The notes below the pieces were generated by a model. The model was not told the DNA's origin, made no database searches, and saw only the letters and a list, made by a program, of their open reading frames with translations. From contig NZ_FXZB01000011.1 of the NCBI RefSeq assembly GCF_900169065.1, positions 62,001 through 126,000 of the forward strand: 64,000 nt of DNA, read 5' to 3'. The translations under genes were made by a program, and so were the position numbers. Source of the stretch: Brevibacterium aurantiacum. Its GTDB lineage: Bacteria; Actinomycetota; Actinomycetes; Actinomycetales; Brevibacteriaceae. Shown piece by piece: positions 14,897-24,284 of this stretch; within the stretch, counting starts at the first letter, position 1; every line of letters starts with the position of its first letter.

Positions 14897-16135
14897 ATGG
14901 TGTGCCGCATTTCGGAGTTGCTCGTCGATTCCCATTGGCCGATTGTCATCATCGGCGCAGGTCAAGCTGGTCTTTCGGCAGCTCATTATCTATGGCGCGA
15001 CGGGCTGGTGCCGGGAAAGGATTTCATCATCCTCGACGCCGGAGCTGGGCCCGGCGGTGCGTGGCGCGAGAGATGGGATTCCCTGACGCTGGGTTCAACG
15101 AACCACGTGGCGGATCTACCGGGCTTTCCACTGGGTACGCCAGACCCCTCAGTACCCGCCTCGGCGGTGGTCTCCGATTACTACTCGCGTTTCGAACGTG
15201 AACTCGAACTCTGCGTCGTCCGCCCCGCCGAGGTGGTCACGGTCAAATCCCCCACCCCCGGCTCCGGACCTCTCGAGATCACGGCAGATATCGATGGTGA
15301 ACGTGTTCAACTCTCAAGCCGGTACCTGATCAACGCGACCGGAACCTGGACCCATCCGTACGTTCCGTTCGTCCCGGGCATCGCTGAATTCGAGGGCCGG
15401 CAACTGCACACAGCGAACTTCCGTAACGTCGAGGACTTCCGAGGACTGCGGACCCTGGTGATCGGCGGTGGCATCTCTGCCACACAGTTCCTGCTCGAGC
15501 TGGCGAAGGTCACCGAGACTTTGTGGGCTACCCGTCGTCCCCCGAATTTCACCTCACGGGAGTTTGACGGCAATTGGGGCCTCGAGGTTGAACGAGCCGT
15601 GCGGTCTCGCACATTGGCTGGCCTCGCCCCAGCCAGCGTCGTTCGCACCACTGGACTTCCTGTCCGCCAGGACTTTCTCGACGGCGTCGAATCCGGTGTG
15701 TTCGTCTCACGCGGAATGATCGACGCGATCATGCCTCATGGAGTCCATTTCCCGGGGCAGTCCGCCGAAGAACAGTCCACCTCGGAGGGGCTTGGTCCCT
15801 CGGCAAGCGATCACCTGGCGCTGCCCGAATCCTGGCATCCCTTCGAAGACGAACGTGTCGAGGAGGTCGACGTAATCTTTTGGAACACCGGTTTCCGGGC
15901 CGCTCTGAACCATCTGGCACCGCTGCGTCTGCGCACACCCGACGGGGGAATCTCCATGGAGACCGAGGTCGCGGTCAAAGACGACCGTCGAATCTTCCTC
16001 GTCGGCTACGGGTCCGCGAGCTCAACCGTCGGTGCTACTCGCGCTGGCAGGATCGCGGCACGAGAGCTGCTGAAACGGCGCGCACGAGCACAGCACGCAC
16101 CGGCTCAGGAGAAAGCCGGCGTATCGAGACCCTGA
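14897..16135 (+). CDS. NAD(P)-binding flavin monooxygenase-like protein
   Basis: The 412-residue protein has an FAD-binding fold at the N-terminus (VIIGAGQAGLSAAHYL, about residues 17-32), GPGGAWRERWDSL as in the flavin monooxygenase/YczJ group, the NINATGTW-type ATG motif seen here as LINATGTW, and a second GxGxxG for NADPH (LVIGGGISATQF, about 187-198). These enzymes oxidise small N, S or C substrates or reduce thiols; the substrate cannot be told. AACAAT lies six bases before the ATG, so a leaderless start is possible. Its 3' end overlaps the convergent lipoprotein gene by 31 bases. Confidence 0.85.
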   Translation: MVCRISELLVDSHWPIVIIGAGQAGLSAAHYLWRDGLVPGKDFIILDAGAGPGGAWRERWDSLTLGSTNHVADLPGFPLGTPDPSVPASAVVSDYYSRFERELELCVVRPAEVVTVKSPTPGSGPLEITADIDGERVQLSSRYLINATGTWTHPYVPFVPGIAEFEGRQLHTANFRNVEDFRGLRTLVIGGGISATQFLLELAKVTETLWATRRPPNFTSREFDGNWGLEVERAVRSRTLAGLAPASVVRTTGLPVRQDFLDGVESGVFVSRGMIDAIMPHGVHFPGQSAEEQSTSEGLGPSASDHLALPESWHPFEDERVEEVDVIFWNTGFRAALNHLAPLRLRTPDGGISMETEVAVKDDRRIFLVGYGSASSTVGATRAGRIAARELLKRRARAQHAPAQEKAGVSRP

Positions 16136-16773
16136 TCGGCGAAACGAACGGTCGGCAGCATCTGTGCGAAGAGTTCAGCAGTGGTTTCGTCGCTGGCAAG
16201 CGTGACCATTTCGACGCTGACTTTGTAGAGTCGACCGTTGTCGGAGATCCCGGCCACAGCACCGAAGAGCACAGAGTCGGTTTGGTCGATGGCTCGGACC
16301 TCCTGACCTGCGAGCAGCCCGTGGACTGTCCAGTATTGACCACCGGTCACCGTCCCGGTCTTCTCTTCTAGAATGCTGGAACCGGACTCACCGAAGGTCT
16401 GTTCCTGGGCCGAGGCGACGACGGACTGTGCCGTGTCGTCGCCGGCTTCATAGCAGTTGACGGTGATGATGGCACCGTTGTCGCGGCTGTAGAGCTGATA
16501 ACTGTCGTAGGCGAGATCGTCGTTCCACTGCCCATCCATGGCCAGTTGCACCTTGATCGGGCACTCCGGGCCCAGATCAGCCGTCACCTGAGACATGCCG
16601 GACGGGATCGCAGGAGTCTCGGAATCCTGCGACGACTGCGCTTCGGAGCCGTCATCGATACCGACGGCGATCGGCTTCGAATCGCCCTCAGCGGTGCTGA
16701 TGCGCAGCGCAGAGCATCCGGAGAGGAACAGACCCAGCACCACCACGGATGCCAGGAGGAGACTCCGATACAT
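16105..16773 (-). CDS. Putative lipoprotein, function unknown
   Basis: A signal sequence with lipobox LFLSGC (Cys at residue 20) precedes a Ser/Asp/Glu linker and a globular domain of about 160 residues with two further cysteines. No family is recognised; the general architecture resembles DUF3558-like lipoproteins of Actinomycetota, but I cannot support that assignment. AGCAGG precedes the ATG at 16773. The last 31 bases overlap the convergent monooxygenase gene. Confidence 0.7.
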   Translation of the reverse strand: MYRSLLLASVVVLGLFLSGCSALRISTAEGDSKPIAVGIDDGSEAQSSQDSETPAIPSGMSQVTADLGPECPIKVQLAMDGQWNDDLAYDSYQLYSRDNGAIITVNCYEAGDDTAQSVVASAQEQTFGESGSSILEEKTGTVTGGQYWTVHGLLAGQEVRAIDQTDSVLFGAVAGISDNGRLYKVSVEMVTLASDETTAELFAQMLPTVRFADQGLDTPAFS

Positions 16774-16875
16774 GGGCCTGCTTTCGAATCAGGGAACGGC
16801 ACTGCGTCGACAACGCCATACACATAGTACCCACAGGACCCGCCGACTGCTCTGGCACAAGCGCCGCCGGGGCCT

Positions 16876-16881
16876 TAGCCT
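16876..16881 (+). promoter_or_regulatory. Putative leaderless -10 hexamer TAGCCT (PIG-L gene)
   Basis: TAGCCT, six bases before the ATG at 16888. Confidence 0.5.
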
Positions 16882-16887
16882 GGGACC

Positions 16888-17604
16888 ATGACTGAACTCC
16901 CGATCTTCAACGACGATGATGTGACCCGACTCCTGTGCATCGTCGCCCACCCCGATGACATGGAATACGGCGCCTCCGCGGCCGTCGCAAAATGGACAGA
17001 CCAAGGTAAGCCCGTGTCCTACCTGCTGCTGACCCGTGGCGAGGCGGGAATCAGGGACATGAACCCTGAGAAGGTCGCCCCGCTGCGCGCAGATGAGCAG
17101 CGACAGGCGTGCACGATCGTTGGGGTCGAAGACCTTGAGATCCTCGAGTTCCCCGACGGACTCCTCGAACCGAACCTCGAGCTCAGGCATGCGATCGCGA
17201 AGAAGATCCGCCAATTCAAACCCGACGCCGTCATGGTCACCAAGTGGGAACTCAACATGCCGTGGGGTCTCAACCATGTCGACCACCGGGCCGCTGGTAT
17301 TGCCACTGTCGATGCGATCCGAGACGCCGACAATCCGTGGGTCTTCACCGACCTCAAGGAGGCTGGCCTCGACGCGTGGAAGGCAGACAAGCTGCTGGTC
17401 AATGGCGCTGACGCCACCCATGCCGTGGTCCTCGACGATGAACACGTCGACCGGGCAGTGCGTTCACTGGAGGCCCATACCGTCTATCTGGAGGCACTGC
17501 CCGACCATCCGGTTCCATCGGAGATGATTCCCGGAATCACCTCGGAAGCCGGAACACGGGCAGGCGTGAAGTACGCGCTGCCCGTGCAGGTGTTTGACAT
17601 GTAG
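16888..17604 (+). CDS. PIG-L family deacetylase (LmbE-like)
   Basis: The 238-residue protein has the zinc motif AHPDDMEYG (about residues 19-27) and the second metal/catalytic segment NHVDHRAAG (about 128-136). This family includes MshB and Mca of mycothiol metabolism and GlcNAc deacetylases; it is shorter than MshB (about 290-300) and lies away from other mycothiol genes, so the substrate is open. It is alone on its strand and converges with tpx, with a hairpin between. Confidence 0.85.
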   Translation: MTELPIFNDDDVTRLLCIVAHPDDMEYGASAAVAKWTDQGKPVSYLLLTRGEAGIRDMNPEKVAPLRADEQRQACTIVGVEDLEILEFPDGLLEPNLELRHAIAKKIRQFKPDAVMVTKWELNMPWGLNHVDHRAAGIATVDAIRDADNPWVFTDLKEAGLDAWKADKLLVNGADATHAVVLDDEHVDRAVRSLEAHTVYLEALPDHPVPSEMIPGITSEAGTRAGVKYALPVQVFDM

Positions 17605-17606
17605 CT

Positions 17607-17632
17607 CCCGGCCCACCGATTCGGTGGTCGGG
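17607..17632. terminator. Hairpin between convergent PIG-L and tpx genes
   Basis: CCACCG-ATT-CGGTGG forms the tip and CCCG/CGGG extends the stem across a small bulge. The T-run is missing on both sides, so it may be a weak bidirectional terminator. Confidence 0.45.
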
Positions 17633-17642
17633 TTCGACGCAA

Positions 17643-18143
17643 TTATGCGCTGAGTGCCGCGACCGCCGAGTCGTAGTCCGGTTCGGTCCCGATCTCGTCG
17701 ACGAGCTGCTTGTGAATGACAGTGCCCTCTTCGTCGAGGACGACGACAGAGCGGGCCAGCAGCCCGGCAAGAGGACCGTCAACCATGGTCACACCGAATT
17801 CCTTGCCGAAGGCGCTGCGGAAACCTGATGCGGCGACGACGTTCTCAATGCCTTCGGCGCCGCAGAAGCGAGCCTGGGCAAAGGGCAGATCGTTAGACAC
17901 GCACAGAACGGTGGTGTTCTCCAGGCTCGCGGCGAGTTCGTTGAACTTGCGCACCGAGGCGGCACAGACTTCGGTGTCCACGCTGGGGAAGATGTTGAGG
18001 ACAACACGCTTGCCTGCCGTGTCTGCAGAGCTCACCTCACCGAGGTCGTTGCCCACGAGGCTGAACGCCGGTGCCTGCGCACCCTTCTCCGGGAGGTCTC
18101 CAACAGTCTTGACCGGTGTGCCCTGGAATGCCGTGGTGGCCAT
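17643..18143 (-). CDS. tpx: Thiol peroxidase (atypical 2-Cys peroxiredoxin)
   Basis: The 166-residue protein matches Tpx in length. The peroxidatic Cys60 lies in [16 protein letters not shown] and the resolving Cys94 in [12 protein letters not shown], the spacing of the Tpx family. It reduces hydrogen peroxide and organic peroxides using thioredoxin in the cytosol. A GAGAACC stretch precedes the ATG at 18143 by about seven bases. Monocistronic by context. Confidence 0.95.
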   Translation of the reverse strand: MATTAFQGTPVKTVGDLPEKGAQAPAFSLVGNDLGEVSSADTAGKRVVLNIFPSVDTEVCAASVRKFNELAASLENTTVLCVSNDLPFAQARFCGAEGIENVVAASGFRSAFGKEFGVTMVDGPLAGLLARSVVVLDEEGTVIHKQLVDEIGTEPDYDSAVAALSA

Positions 18144-18222
18144 GCTTGGTTCTCACTTTCTTTCGTGATCATTGCTGTCAGACCCCACCCTACGTGAAGT
18201 GACCGACATGAGAATCGGCTGC

Positions 18223-20448
18223 TCAGATGCGACGGCGGCGCGCGATCCAGACGAGTCCAGCACCCATTGCGATGATGGCTGCCGCAATACCGATCGTGCT
18301 TCCAAGTTCCACACCGGTGCGTGGCAGATCTCCACCGGCATTGGCATCCCCGCTGCCGTCGGCAGAGTCAGATCCGCTGGCCGAATCGGTTCCGCCAGCT
18401 GAATCGGATCCGTTCGCCGAGGCGGTCCCACCGTCGGCATCGGATGTGGCATTCTCGTCGGCTGTGGAATCGGCACTGTCGTTGGCACCAGCTTCGACAT
18501 CGGCATTCGCACCGCTGTCGTCACCGTCGGCACTGTCGGTGCCATCGGCAGCGTCAGCGTTTCCGCCATCTGCCGTCGCGTCCGAGTCGGTTTCGGCCGT
18601 GGCGTCCGGCTCGGCGGTGTCATCGGAAGATGCCTCGTCCTCATCGCCTGGGTCCTGTGTGGACGTGACGACCTGCCAGTTCTCGTCGTAGAAGTCAGTG
18701 GGGTCAACCACCTCGTTGTCCTTCACCCAGTCGATGAGCGCCTGACGAACCTCGACCTGTTCGTTGTAGACCTCTTTCAGGTCACCTACTGGGTAGTCGC
18801 CGCCTCCGGACTGACGATAGTTGTTGATCGCGAGAATGAAGGTGTCGTCATCACCAATGGTCTTGCCACTCTTATCGGTGAGGTTCTCGATGCGTTCACC
18901 TACTGGTTTGGACACGTTGATGTCGTAGTCGATGCCCGACAGCGCGTCGTAGTTGTAATCGGGAATCGGCCGATCGAGTACGTCGTCGATGGCATTGGTT
19001 CCGGTGGCTGGGTCGAAGTCGGCCCCTTCTTCTGTCTGTTTGAAGTAGCGGGCGGAGAACTCCAGGTAGTCACGCAGCTGTGAACCGTTGATCTCTACCC
19101 CGCCGAGCGTGTTGTCGAAGACATAGAGTCCGGCGACGTCGCGGATGGTGATGTCACCTGCAGGGAATTCGGCAGTTCGACTGAATGGTGATGCCTGGGA
19201 GATGATCGGCACGTCCTCGTATTCGGTGCCTGCCAATGCCGACTCCACCGTCTGAGACTGCACCTTCGAGATGAAGTCGAGGATTGCGGTGTCCTCGTAG
19301 TACGAGGTCGAGGCGCTCATGGTCTCGGTCACGGAGCCGATCTTCGTGTTGACGTAGTCGATCGTCTTCTTGTGCTGGGAGTCGATGAGGTCCTTGATCT
19401 CGGGGTCCTCGGCGACGTCGCCCTGTGTTGCCAGCGGTGTGGCTTCGGGCTCGGCACTGCCCCAGTCGATGCCCATGTCCTCGAGATCGATGGGCAGGTC
19501 TACCTCGGAGACCGACCGTGCCCAGTAGTTGGGCTGAGTGATGAGGGCCTTCGTGCCGTCTTCGCGTGAGACCACCTGGGTGGGCTCGTTCTGATGCGTG
19601 TGCCCGGCGACGAGGACGTCGACTCCCGGCACCTTCGCGACTGAGGTGCTCACGTTTTCCTGCAGTTCCGAAGGATCCCAAGCCTGGCCTTCCGGATCCT
19701 TACCCGAGTGGGAGAGGACGACGACGATGTCTGCACCGGCCTCTTTCATCTGTGGGACGTACTTCTTCGCAGTCTCGACCGGGTCGTCGAAATGAACTTT
19801 GCCGGAGAGATTGTTCTTGTCCCAGATCCGACTGCCGGGGGTCGTGACTCCCAGGACGCCGATGGTGATCTCCTGACCGGAGACGCGCTTCTTCACCATG
19901 GTGTAGGGGTCAAGGTGGGACTGCCCATCGTCGTCATTGATGACGTTGGCGCCCAGGACTGGGAAGTCCACCTGTTCCTTGTATTTGGCGAGCAGGTCAA
20001 GTCCGTAGTTGAACTCATGGTTGCCCACGACCTGTGCGTCGTAGCCGACGTTGTTGAAGGTCTTGGCCATCGGATGTGTCTCACCGGTTTCGGTGATGCG
20101 CTCCTGTTGTGCGTAGAAGTAGGTCAACGGGGTGCCTTGGATCGTGTCACCGTTGTCGACGAGAAGCACCGAGTCCTCACCCTTGGCTTCCTTCACACCC
20201 TTGATCAGGGTGGAGGCACGCGACATGCCCAGCTCCTCCCCGGCCGGGTAGGGTGCGTTGGCGAAGTAGTCCCAGTTGAGGACGTGACCGTGGACATCGG
20301 TCGTCGCCAGAAGCGTGAGCTCCCCCGCGCTTGCTGCCTGTTCCTCGTCCGGAGGTCCGCTGCCCAGTCCCGACGCCGAGGCGGCTGCCGGTCCCGCAAC
20401 GATGAGTGTCAGTGCCAATGTGGACGAGGCCAGGGTTCGCAAGCGCAT
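18223..20448 (-). CDS. Cell-wall-anchored bifunctional metallophosphatase/5'-nucleotidase
   Basis: A signal peptide (about residues 1-30) is followed by a calcineurin-like phosphoesterase domain with DVHGH, DNGDTIQGTP, GNHEFNYGLD, VLSHSGKD and AGHTHQNEP, then a 5'-nucleotidase C-terminal domain ending with the NNYRQSGGGDYP motif. An Asp/Ala/Ser/Gly-rich linker of about 130 residues leads to LPRTG, a hydrophobic helix and RRRR, a sortase anchoring signal. It likely hydrolyses extracellular nucleotides or 2',3'-cyclic nucleotides at the cell wall to free phosphate and nucleosides. GGAG lies before the ATG at 20448. Confidence 0.93.
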   Translation of the reverse strand: MRLRTLASSTLALTLIVAGPAAASASGLGSGPPDEEQAASAGELTLLATTDVHGHVLNWDYFANAPYPAGEELGMSRASTLIKGVKEAKGEDSVLLVDNGDTIQGTPLTYFYAQQERITETGETHPMAKTFNNVGYDAQVVGNHEFNYGLDLLAKYKEQVDFPVLGANVINDDDGQSHLDPYTMVKKRVSGQEITIGVLGVTTPGSRIWDKNNLSGKVHFDDPVETAKKYVPQMKEAGADIVVVLSHSGKDPEGQAWDPSELQENVSTSVAKVPGVDVLVAGHTHQNEPTQVVSREDGTKALITQPNYWARSVSEVDLPIDLEDMGIDWGSAEPEATPLATQGDVAEDPEIKDLIDSQHKKTIDYVNTKIGSVTETMSASTSYYEDTAILDFISKVQSQTVESALAGTEYEDVPIISQASPFSRTAEFPAGDITIRDVAGLYVFDNTLGGVEINGSQLRDYLEFSARYFKQTEEGADFDPATGTNAIDDVLDRPIPDYNYDALSGIDYDINVSKPVGERIENLTDKSGKTIGDDDTFILAINNYRQSGGGDYPVGDLKEVYNEQVEVRQALIDWVKDNEVVDPTDFYDENWQVVTSTQDPGDEDEASSDDTAEPDATAETDSDATADGGNADAADGTDSADGDDSGANADVEAGANDSADSTADENATSDADGGTASANGSDSAGGTDSASGSDSADGSGDANAGGDLPRTGVELGSTIGIAAAIIAMGAGLVWIARRRRI

Positions 20449-20548
20449 GAGTCTCCAGATGTCGTTGTGATTCAGATCTCCCACTCTATTCCGAAACATC
20501 GCGAATCTGAGCAAATCCTGAGCGAAATCTGCACAAACTGTGTTGACA

Positions 20549-21520
20549 CTATTTCTCGCCGAGGTTGCCCTTCCCTGTCTTCGCACCAAGGGTGGATTCG
20601 ATGATGATGAGGACAACCACAACTGCCGCACCGATGGCGGCGAGGACAATCGGCATCCACACCGGATCGGCCGGCGCGAGCAGACCACCGGTATCGGTGG
20701 TGGACTGCCATGGCCACAGCGCACGCAGGGAGCCGAGCATCAGTCCTGCCATCGCCACCAGCGTCCACCACCGGTGATTGTGGAGGAAATAACGCAAGAT
20801 GTTGACGAAGAGTGCGAGACCGAGAATCGCGCCGAGCCCGAACACAGCGATGTAGACGAGGTCGCGGTCGTTCACCGCACGCAGAGTGGTGGCGTAGAGG
20901 CCGACTGCGAGGAGGAAGAACGATCCTGAGACTCCGGGAACGACCAAGGCGCAGATGGCGATGGAGGCGACGAAGAAGACTGCGATGAGTGGTGGATTCT
21001 CAACGTCTGAGCCTCCGGCAAGCCCGGTCATCCAAAAGGCAAGGGCAGCAGCGGCGAGGAAGACGAGTATTCCCAGCAGCAGCGGTTGCCCTGTTCGGGC
21101 CGGCAGCATGCGCAGTGGGACAGCGATGCTGGCCGCGACGAGGCCGAAGAACAGGCCGCGGGAGAGTTCTGGGTTGCCGGTGACGAAGCTCTCCAACATT
21201 CCGGCAATGGTGAAGACCGCTGTCACCATACCCAGCAGAACGGGGATGACGAGGAACCAATCGGTTCGACGCAGCTCGGCAACCGCGCCATGCCACCGGT
21301 CTGGGCCGGTGACCACGGTCTTTGCGGCCTTGACGACGTGGGCGGCGGAATCGATGAGTTGGTCGTAGACGCCGGTGACGAGGGCGATCGTTCCGCCTGA
21401 GACCCCAGGCACGAGTTCGGCCGACCCGATCAGGAAACCGCGGAGCAGATCGAGGGGAATCAGAGCTTTCGAACGGGTGGATTCCACGTGTGCGGCCACC
21501 TCGGGGCTGGGGTTAGTCAT
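20549..21520 (-). CDS. DUF368 family membrane protein, putative polyprenyl-phosphate transporter
   Basis: About eight or more hydrophobic helices and the signature GSAELVPGVSGGTIALVTGVYD near residue 32, repeated in weaker form as VVPGVSGSFFLLAVGLY near residue 215, identify the DUF368 family. Members (PopT) have been shown in other Gram-positive bacteria to recycle undecaprenyl phosphate across the membrane. The internal pseudo-repeat fits an inverted-repeat transporter fold. GGAGG is four bases before the ATG at 21520. It ends 101 bases upstream of the nucleotidase start on the same strand. Confidence 0.9.
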   Translation of the reverse strand: MTNPSPEVAAHVESTRSKALIPLDLLRGFLIGSAELVPGVSGGTIALVTGVYDQLIDSAAHVVKAAKTVVTGPDRWHGAVAELRRTDWFLVIPVLLGMVTAVFTIAGMLESFVTGNPELSRGLFFGLVAASIAVPLRMLPARTGQPLLLGILVFLAAAALAFWMTGLAGGSDVENPPLIAVFFVASIAICALVVPGVSGSFFLLAVGLYATTLRAVNDRDLVYIAVFGLGAILGLALFVNILRYFLHNHRWWTLVAMAGLMLGSLRALWPWQSTTDTGGLLAPADPVWMPIVLAAIGAAVVVVLIIIESTLGAKTGKGNLGEK

Positions 21521-21590
21521 AGTGCCTCCACCCTACGAGATTCCGGCTTTCTCATACGAAAAATAGGGCCGAAGTCACCGATTCGACTTC

Positions 21591-22109
21591 TCAGTCGCCG
21601 GTGGCTCCGTCGATGCTCTCACGGATGAGGTCGGCATGGCCGACGTGTCGAGCGTATTCCTCGATCATGTGGATCAGCACCCAGCGCACGTTGAATCGAT
21701 CGCCGGAGGACGGCTCCCGCGCCACCAGGGTGTCAAGGTCATCGATTCCCGCGAGGATCTGCCTCGACTGCTCACAGGCTTCGGCATGGAGTGTCAGTAG
21801 ATAGTCCGGCGTATCAGCGGATGCGCTCTCGAAGTCCCAGTCACGATCTCCTTGCCAGTCAACACTCCCCCACGGCTCAGAGAGTTCCTGGCCCAGAATG
21901 TCTTCGACGAACCATTGTTCTTCGACCAGACTCAGGTGTTTGATGATCCCGCCTAGGGTCAGGCTCGAGGCGGCCACAGTCTTATTGAGTGCAGTCGAGT
22001 CGAGTCCGATGACCTTTCTGCGCATCACTTCTCGGTAGTAGTCGAGGAACTCTTCGAGTCCCTGTCGTTCATTCGGGGCTTCAGTGGGCTCGACCGGTGG
22101 CTGGCTCAT
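21591..22109 (-). CDS. DinB family protein (DUF664-like)
   Basis: The 172-residue four-helix protein carries the histidine pattern of DinB-type metalloenzymes: LGGIIKHLSLVEEQWF and the C-terminal HMIEEYARHVGHADLIRE. The DinB superfamily includes thiol-dependent transferases and isomerases, such as mycothiol-dependent maleylpyruvate isomerase. Its start overlaps the stop of the VOC gene by four bases, so both are made from one message. A very similar DinB protein lies at 53319-53858, also beside a VOC gene. Confidence 0.85.
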   Translation of the reverse strand: MSQPPVEPTEAPNERQGLEEFLDYYREVMRRKVIGLDSTALNKTVAASSLTLGGIIKHLSLVEEQWFVEDILGQELSEPWGSVDWQGDRDWDFESASADTPDYLLTLHAEACEQSRQILAGIDDLDTLVAREPSSGDRFNVRWVLIHMIEEYARHVGHADLIRESIDGATGD

Positions 22110-22498
22110 GCGGGGTCCTCATTCTCATCTGTGGGTACTTTCCTGCCGATGTCGAAGACGTTGCCTTCGGGGTCGGTCAACGTGGTCCATTCGATTCCGT
22201 ACTCGGCAAATCCCGCCACCTTCTCTGCACCTAGTGCCACGGCACGTTCGACGTCGGCAGGATAGTGCGGATCGTCGAGGTCGATGTGAAGGGGGTTCTT
22301 TCCCTCATCGCGGTCTTCGACCTTGAGGAAGAGCATGCCTGGCGTCGTGGATTCACCGTTGTGGACGCCGCCGATGCTGGCGACGAATTCGTTCGCGCCC
22401 TCGTCGAGGTCGACCTGGAGAAGTTCAGCCCAGAACAGCGATTGGGTTTCGACGTCTTTGCAGTCGAAGGTGATGCTCAGCGAGGACAAAGACGCCAT
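22106..22498 (-). CDS. VOC family protein (glyoxalase/bleomycin resistance fold)
   Basis: The 130-residue protein has LSITFDCKDVETQSLFWAEL at the N-terminus and TTLTDPEGNVFDIG at the C-terminus, the marks of the VOC fold, and an internal PLHIDLDD. Such proteins bind a divalent metal and act on small molecules or sequester drugs. AAAGGA is about eight bases before the ATG at 22498; the longer frame to 22537 is unlikely. It forms a coupled pair with the DinB gene. Confidence 0.85.
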   Translation of the reverse strand: MASLSSLSITFDCKDVETQSLFWAELLQVDLDEGANEFVASIGGVHNGESTTPGMLFLKVEDRDEGKNPLHIDLDDPHYPADVERAVALGAEKVAGFAEYGIEWTTLTDPEGNVFDIGRKVPTDENEDPA

Positions 22499-22589
22499 GG
22501 CTGATGGTCCTTTCGTGAAGATGTCTGCGTGGACCACACTCTAGACGCTGGATCTGACACGAGGTGGGCGTCGCGACATACTTCGTTCC

Positions 22590-23423
22590 TCAGTCTCGTG
22601 GCTGTCTGGCCAACTGTCGGGACTGTGCGACCAACCGGCCGGCGGAGTCCCAGAGCTCGCAGTCTTCTTCGAACATGCCGCCGGCGATGTTGCGGGTTTA
22701 CAGCTTTGCTCGGATCCAGCCCGGTGCCGGCTCAGCACGCAGGTGGGCGGTCAGCTCCATGGTCGGTGCCCAGTTGAAACGGCCGAGGTCGAACATCACC
22801 GGCGGGAAGGCATCGAGGAATGCCAACAGGGACAGCGCGTCTGGTGCGGTTCCGTCTGCCAGGCGAATCCAGCCCTGCAACAGGCCGCGGCCGCTGGGTC
22901 GACCGGTTGCGAAGCCGGCAGTCTCGGGGTCAAGTCTCATGTCATAGCGTTTCATCAAGGGCGCGGACTCTATGAAGTCTCCGGGCGCCTCGGCGACGTT
23001 GATGCATTGATCCGGATCGGGCAGCTCAGGTGGAATCGCTGTTGTCGCGACATCGTCGGGCAGGGCAGCAAGGTTGCCCATCGTCGCCAAGGCTGTGATC
23101 TTCGGTTCTGTGTTCTGGGACAGGTCGACGGCGAAGGTGGCACTCGACCGGCCCTCACGAATCAGGCGCGTGGTAATTTCGGCTCTGCCGCCCTGGCTGG
23201 GGCCCAGGTAGTAGGTGGAGAGCACTAATGGGTCGGGTGCTTTCGCGCTGTTGTTGCGCAGTGCCAGTCCGGCAACGCTGAGGAGGTATCCCCCGTTGAC
23301 CGCGCCGGCGACACTCCAGTCCCCGTCGATGTCGGCAGTGAAGCTCGTATCGGACTGGCGTTCTACGGCGATGGCGGAGGCGAATTCGCTTTCATGCGTT
23401 TCGTTGATACTCGTTGGGCTCAT
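22590..23423 (-). pseudogene. Acyl-CoA thioesterase family protein, interrupted by an in-frame stop codon
   Basis: The frame from 23423 encodes a TesB-like double hotdog protein: VAGAVNGGYLLSVAGLALR near the N-terminus, LSTYYLGPSQGGRAEI, and LGRFNWAPTMELTAHLR then GWIRAKL. A TAA at 22698-22700 ends it there, but the same frame continues for 35 more codons with TRNIAGGMFEEDCELWD and GRLVAQSRQLA, the conserved C-terminal strand of the family, and stops at 22590. The product is therefore short by about 36 residues of the last beta strands. It could still be made as a truncated protein of 241 residues. A GTG at 23432 is an alternative start. Confidence 0.78.
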
Positions 23424-23459
23424 GTGACTCACATTACCAAGAGCTGAACAATCGTCCGG

Positions 23460-23684
23460 TCAGTGCGGGCGATTGACGTGCCGTTCATTGCCGCGGCGGT
23501 AGTTGCCGGTTGCCCGGGCGAGCAGCTGTTGGTCAGCATCTTCGCTGACCCCAAGTTTCGGAATCAGTGCGGCGGCCTTCTTACCCCCGATCTCCATCAC
23601 GGTTCGACCGTTACGCGCAATGATCAGCATTCCTGATTTCGTGATGCGGTAGTCGAACGGGTCGTCTTCGAGGCTCAACGTCAT
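23460..23684 (-). CDS. Conserved actinobacterial small protein, function unknown
   Basis: The 74-residue protein has DDPFDYRITKSGMLIIARNGR, then GGKKAAALIPKL and a C-terminal ARATGNYRRGNER, a pattern I recall from short conserved proteins of unknown function in many Actinomycetota. AGGGGAG lies immediately before the ATG at 23684. It is on the strand of the thioesterase gene and 37 bases upstream of its start. Confidence 0.7.
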   Translation of the reverse strand: MTLSLEDDPFDYRITKSGMLIIARNGRTVMEIGGKKAAALIPKLGVSEDADQQLLARATGNYRRGNERHVNRPH

Positions 23685-23710
23685 CACTCCCCTGTCCTGA
23701 CGCAGCCGGT

Positions 23711-23716
23711 TAGCCT
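23711..23716 (+). promoter_or_regulatory. Putative leaderless -10 hexamer TAGCCT (GNAT gene)
   Basis: TAGCCT, seven bases before the ATG at 23724. Confidence 0.4.
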
Positions 23717-23723
23717 GGTGACC

Positions 23724-24269
23724 ATGAGCATATCCCTGTCACGCCTCGATCCCAATGGTGCCGATCGTTCCGGACTCATCGAATTCTTCACCGGCAATGA
23801 CTTCCCGTTCCATGTTCGGCCTGCGCCCTGGACGGCCGACAAAGTCGTGGAAATGATCGGCACTGGCGCCTTCTGCAATGATGACAACGACTCCTTCTGG
23901 ATTTTCGATGACGATTTGGGTGTCGTCGGCTACGTCCGGATAGAAGATCTCAACGATGACACACCCATGTTTGACCTGCGTCTGTCCACCGAGTTTCGCG
24001 GTCGAGGACTCGGCGTCGCGTGCCTGAGTGCTGTCACTGACCACGTGTTCGAGACCAAGGACGTCAAACGATTCGAAGGTCATACTCGCGCTGACAATAT
24101 CGCAATGCGATCTGTGTTCCTTCGTGCCGGTTGGTCGAAAGAGGCTCACTATCGCCGCGCGTGGCCGGTCGCGGGCCATACCCCTCAGGACTCGGTCGCC
24201 TATGCCATTCTGCGCGAGGAATGGGAATCTGGGGTCTCGGTTGACGTCAATTGGCACGATTTTCCCTAA
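23724..24269 (+). CDS. GNAT family N-acetyltransferase (RimJ/RimL type)
   Basis: The 181-residue protein has the acetyl-CoA loop STEFRGRGLGVACLSAVTD (motif A, with GRGLG) and the RimJ/RimL-style RFEGHTRADNIAMRSVFLRAGW followed by YRRAW and DSVAYAILREEW. It transfers acetyl groups from acetyl-CoA to an amine, protein N-terminus or small molecule. The ATG at 23724 follows TAGCCT by seven bases; a GTG at 23718 is possible. The gene is divergent from the small conserved protein. Confidence 0.85.
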   Translation: MSISLSRLDPNGADRSGLIEFFTGNDFPFHVRPAPWTADKVVEMIGTGAFCNDDNDSFWIFDDDLGVVGYVRIEDLNDDTPMFDLRLSTEFRGRGLGVACLSAVTDHVFETKDVKRFEGHTRADNIAMRSVFLRAGWSKEAHYRRAWPVAGHTPQDSVAYAILREEWESGVSVDVNWHDFP

Positions 24270-24284
24270 GGCCGGAAAAATACA

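Noticed and set aside
20543-20548. TTGACA hexamer on the plus strand
   Set aside because: It would read into the antisense of the DUF368 gene; no -10 or gene follows at a suitable distance.
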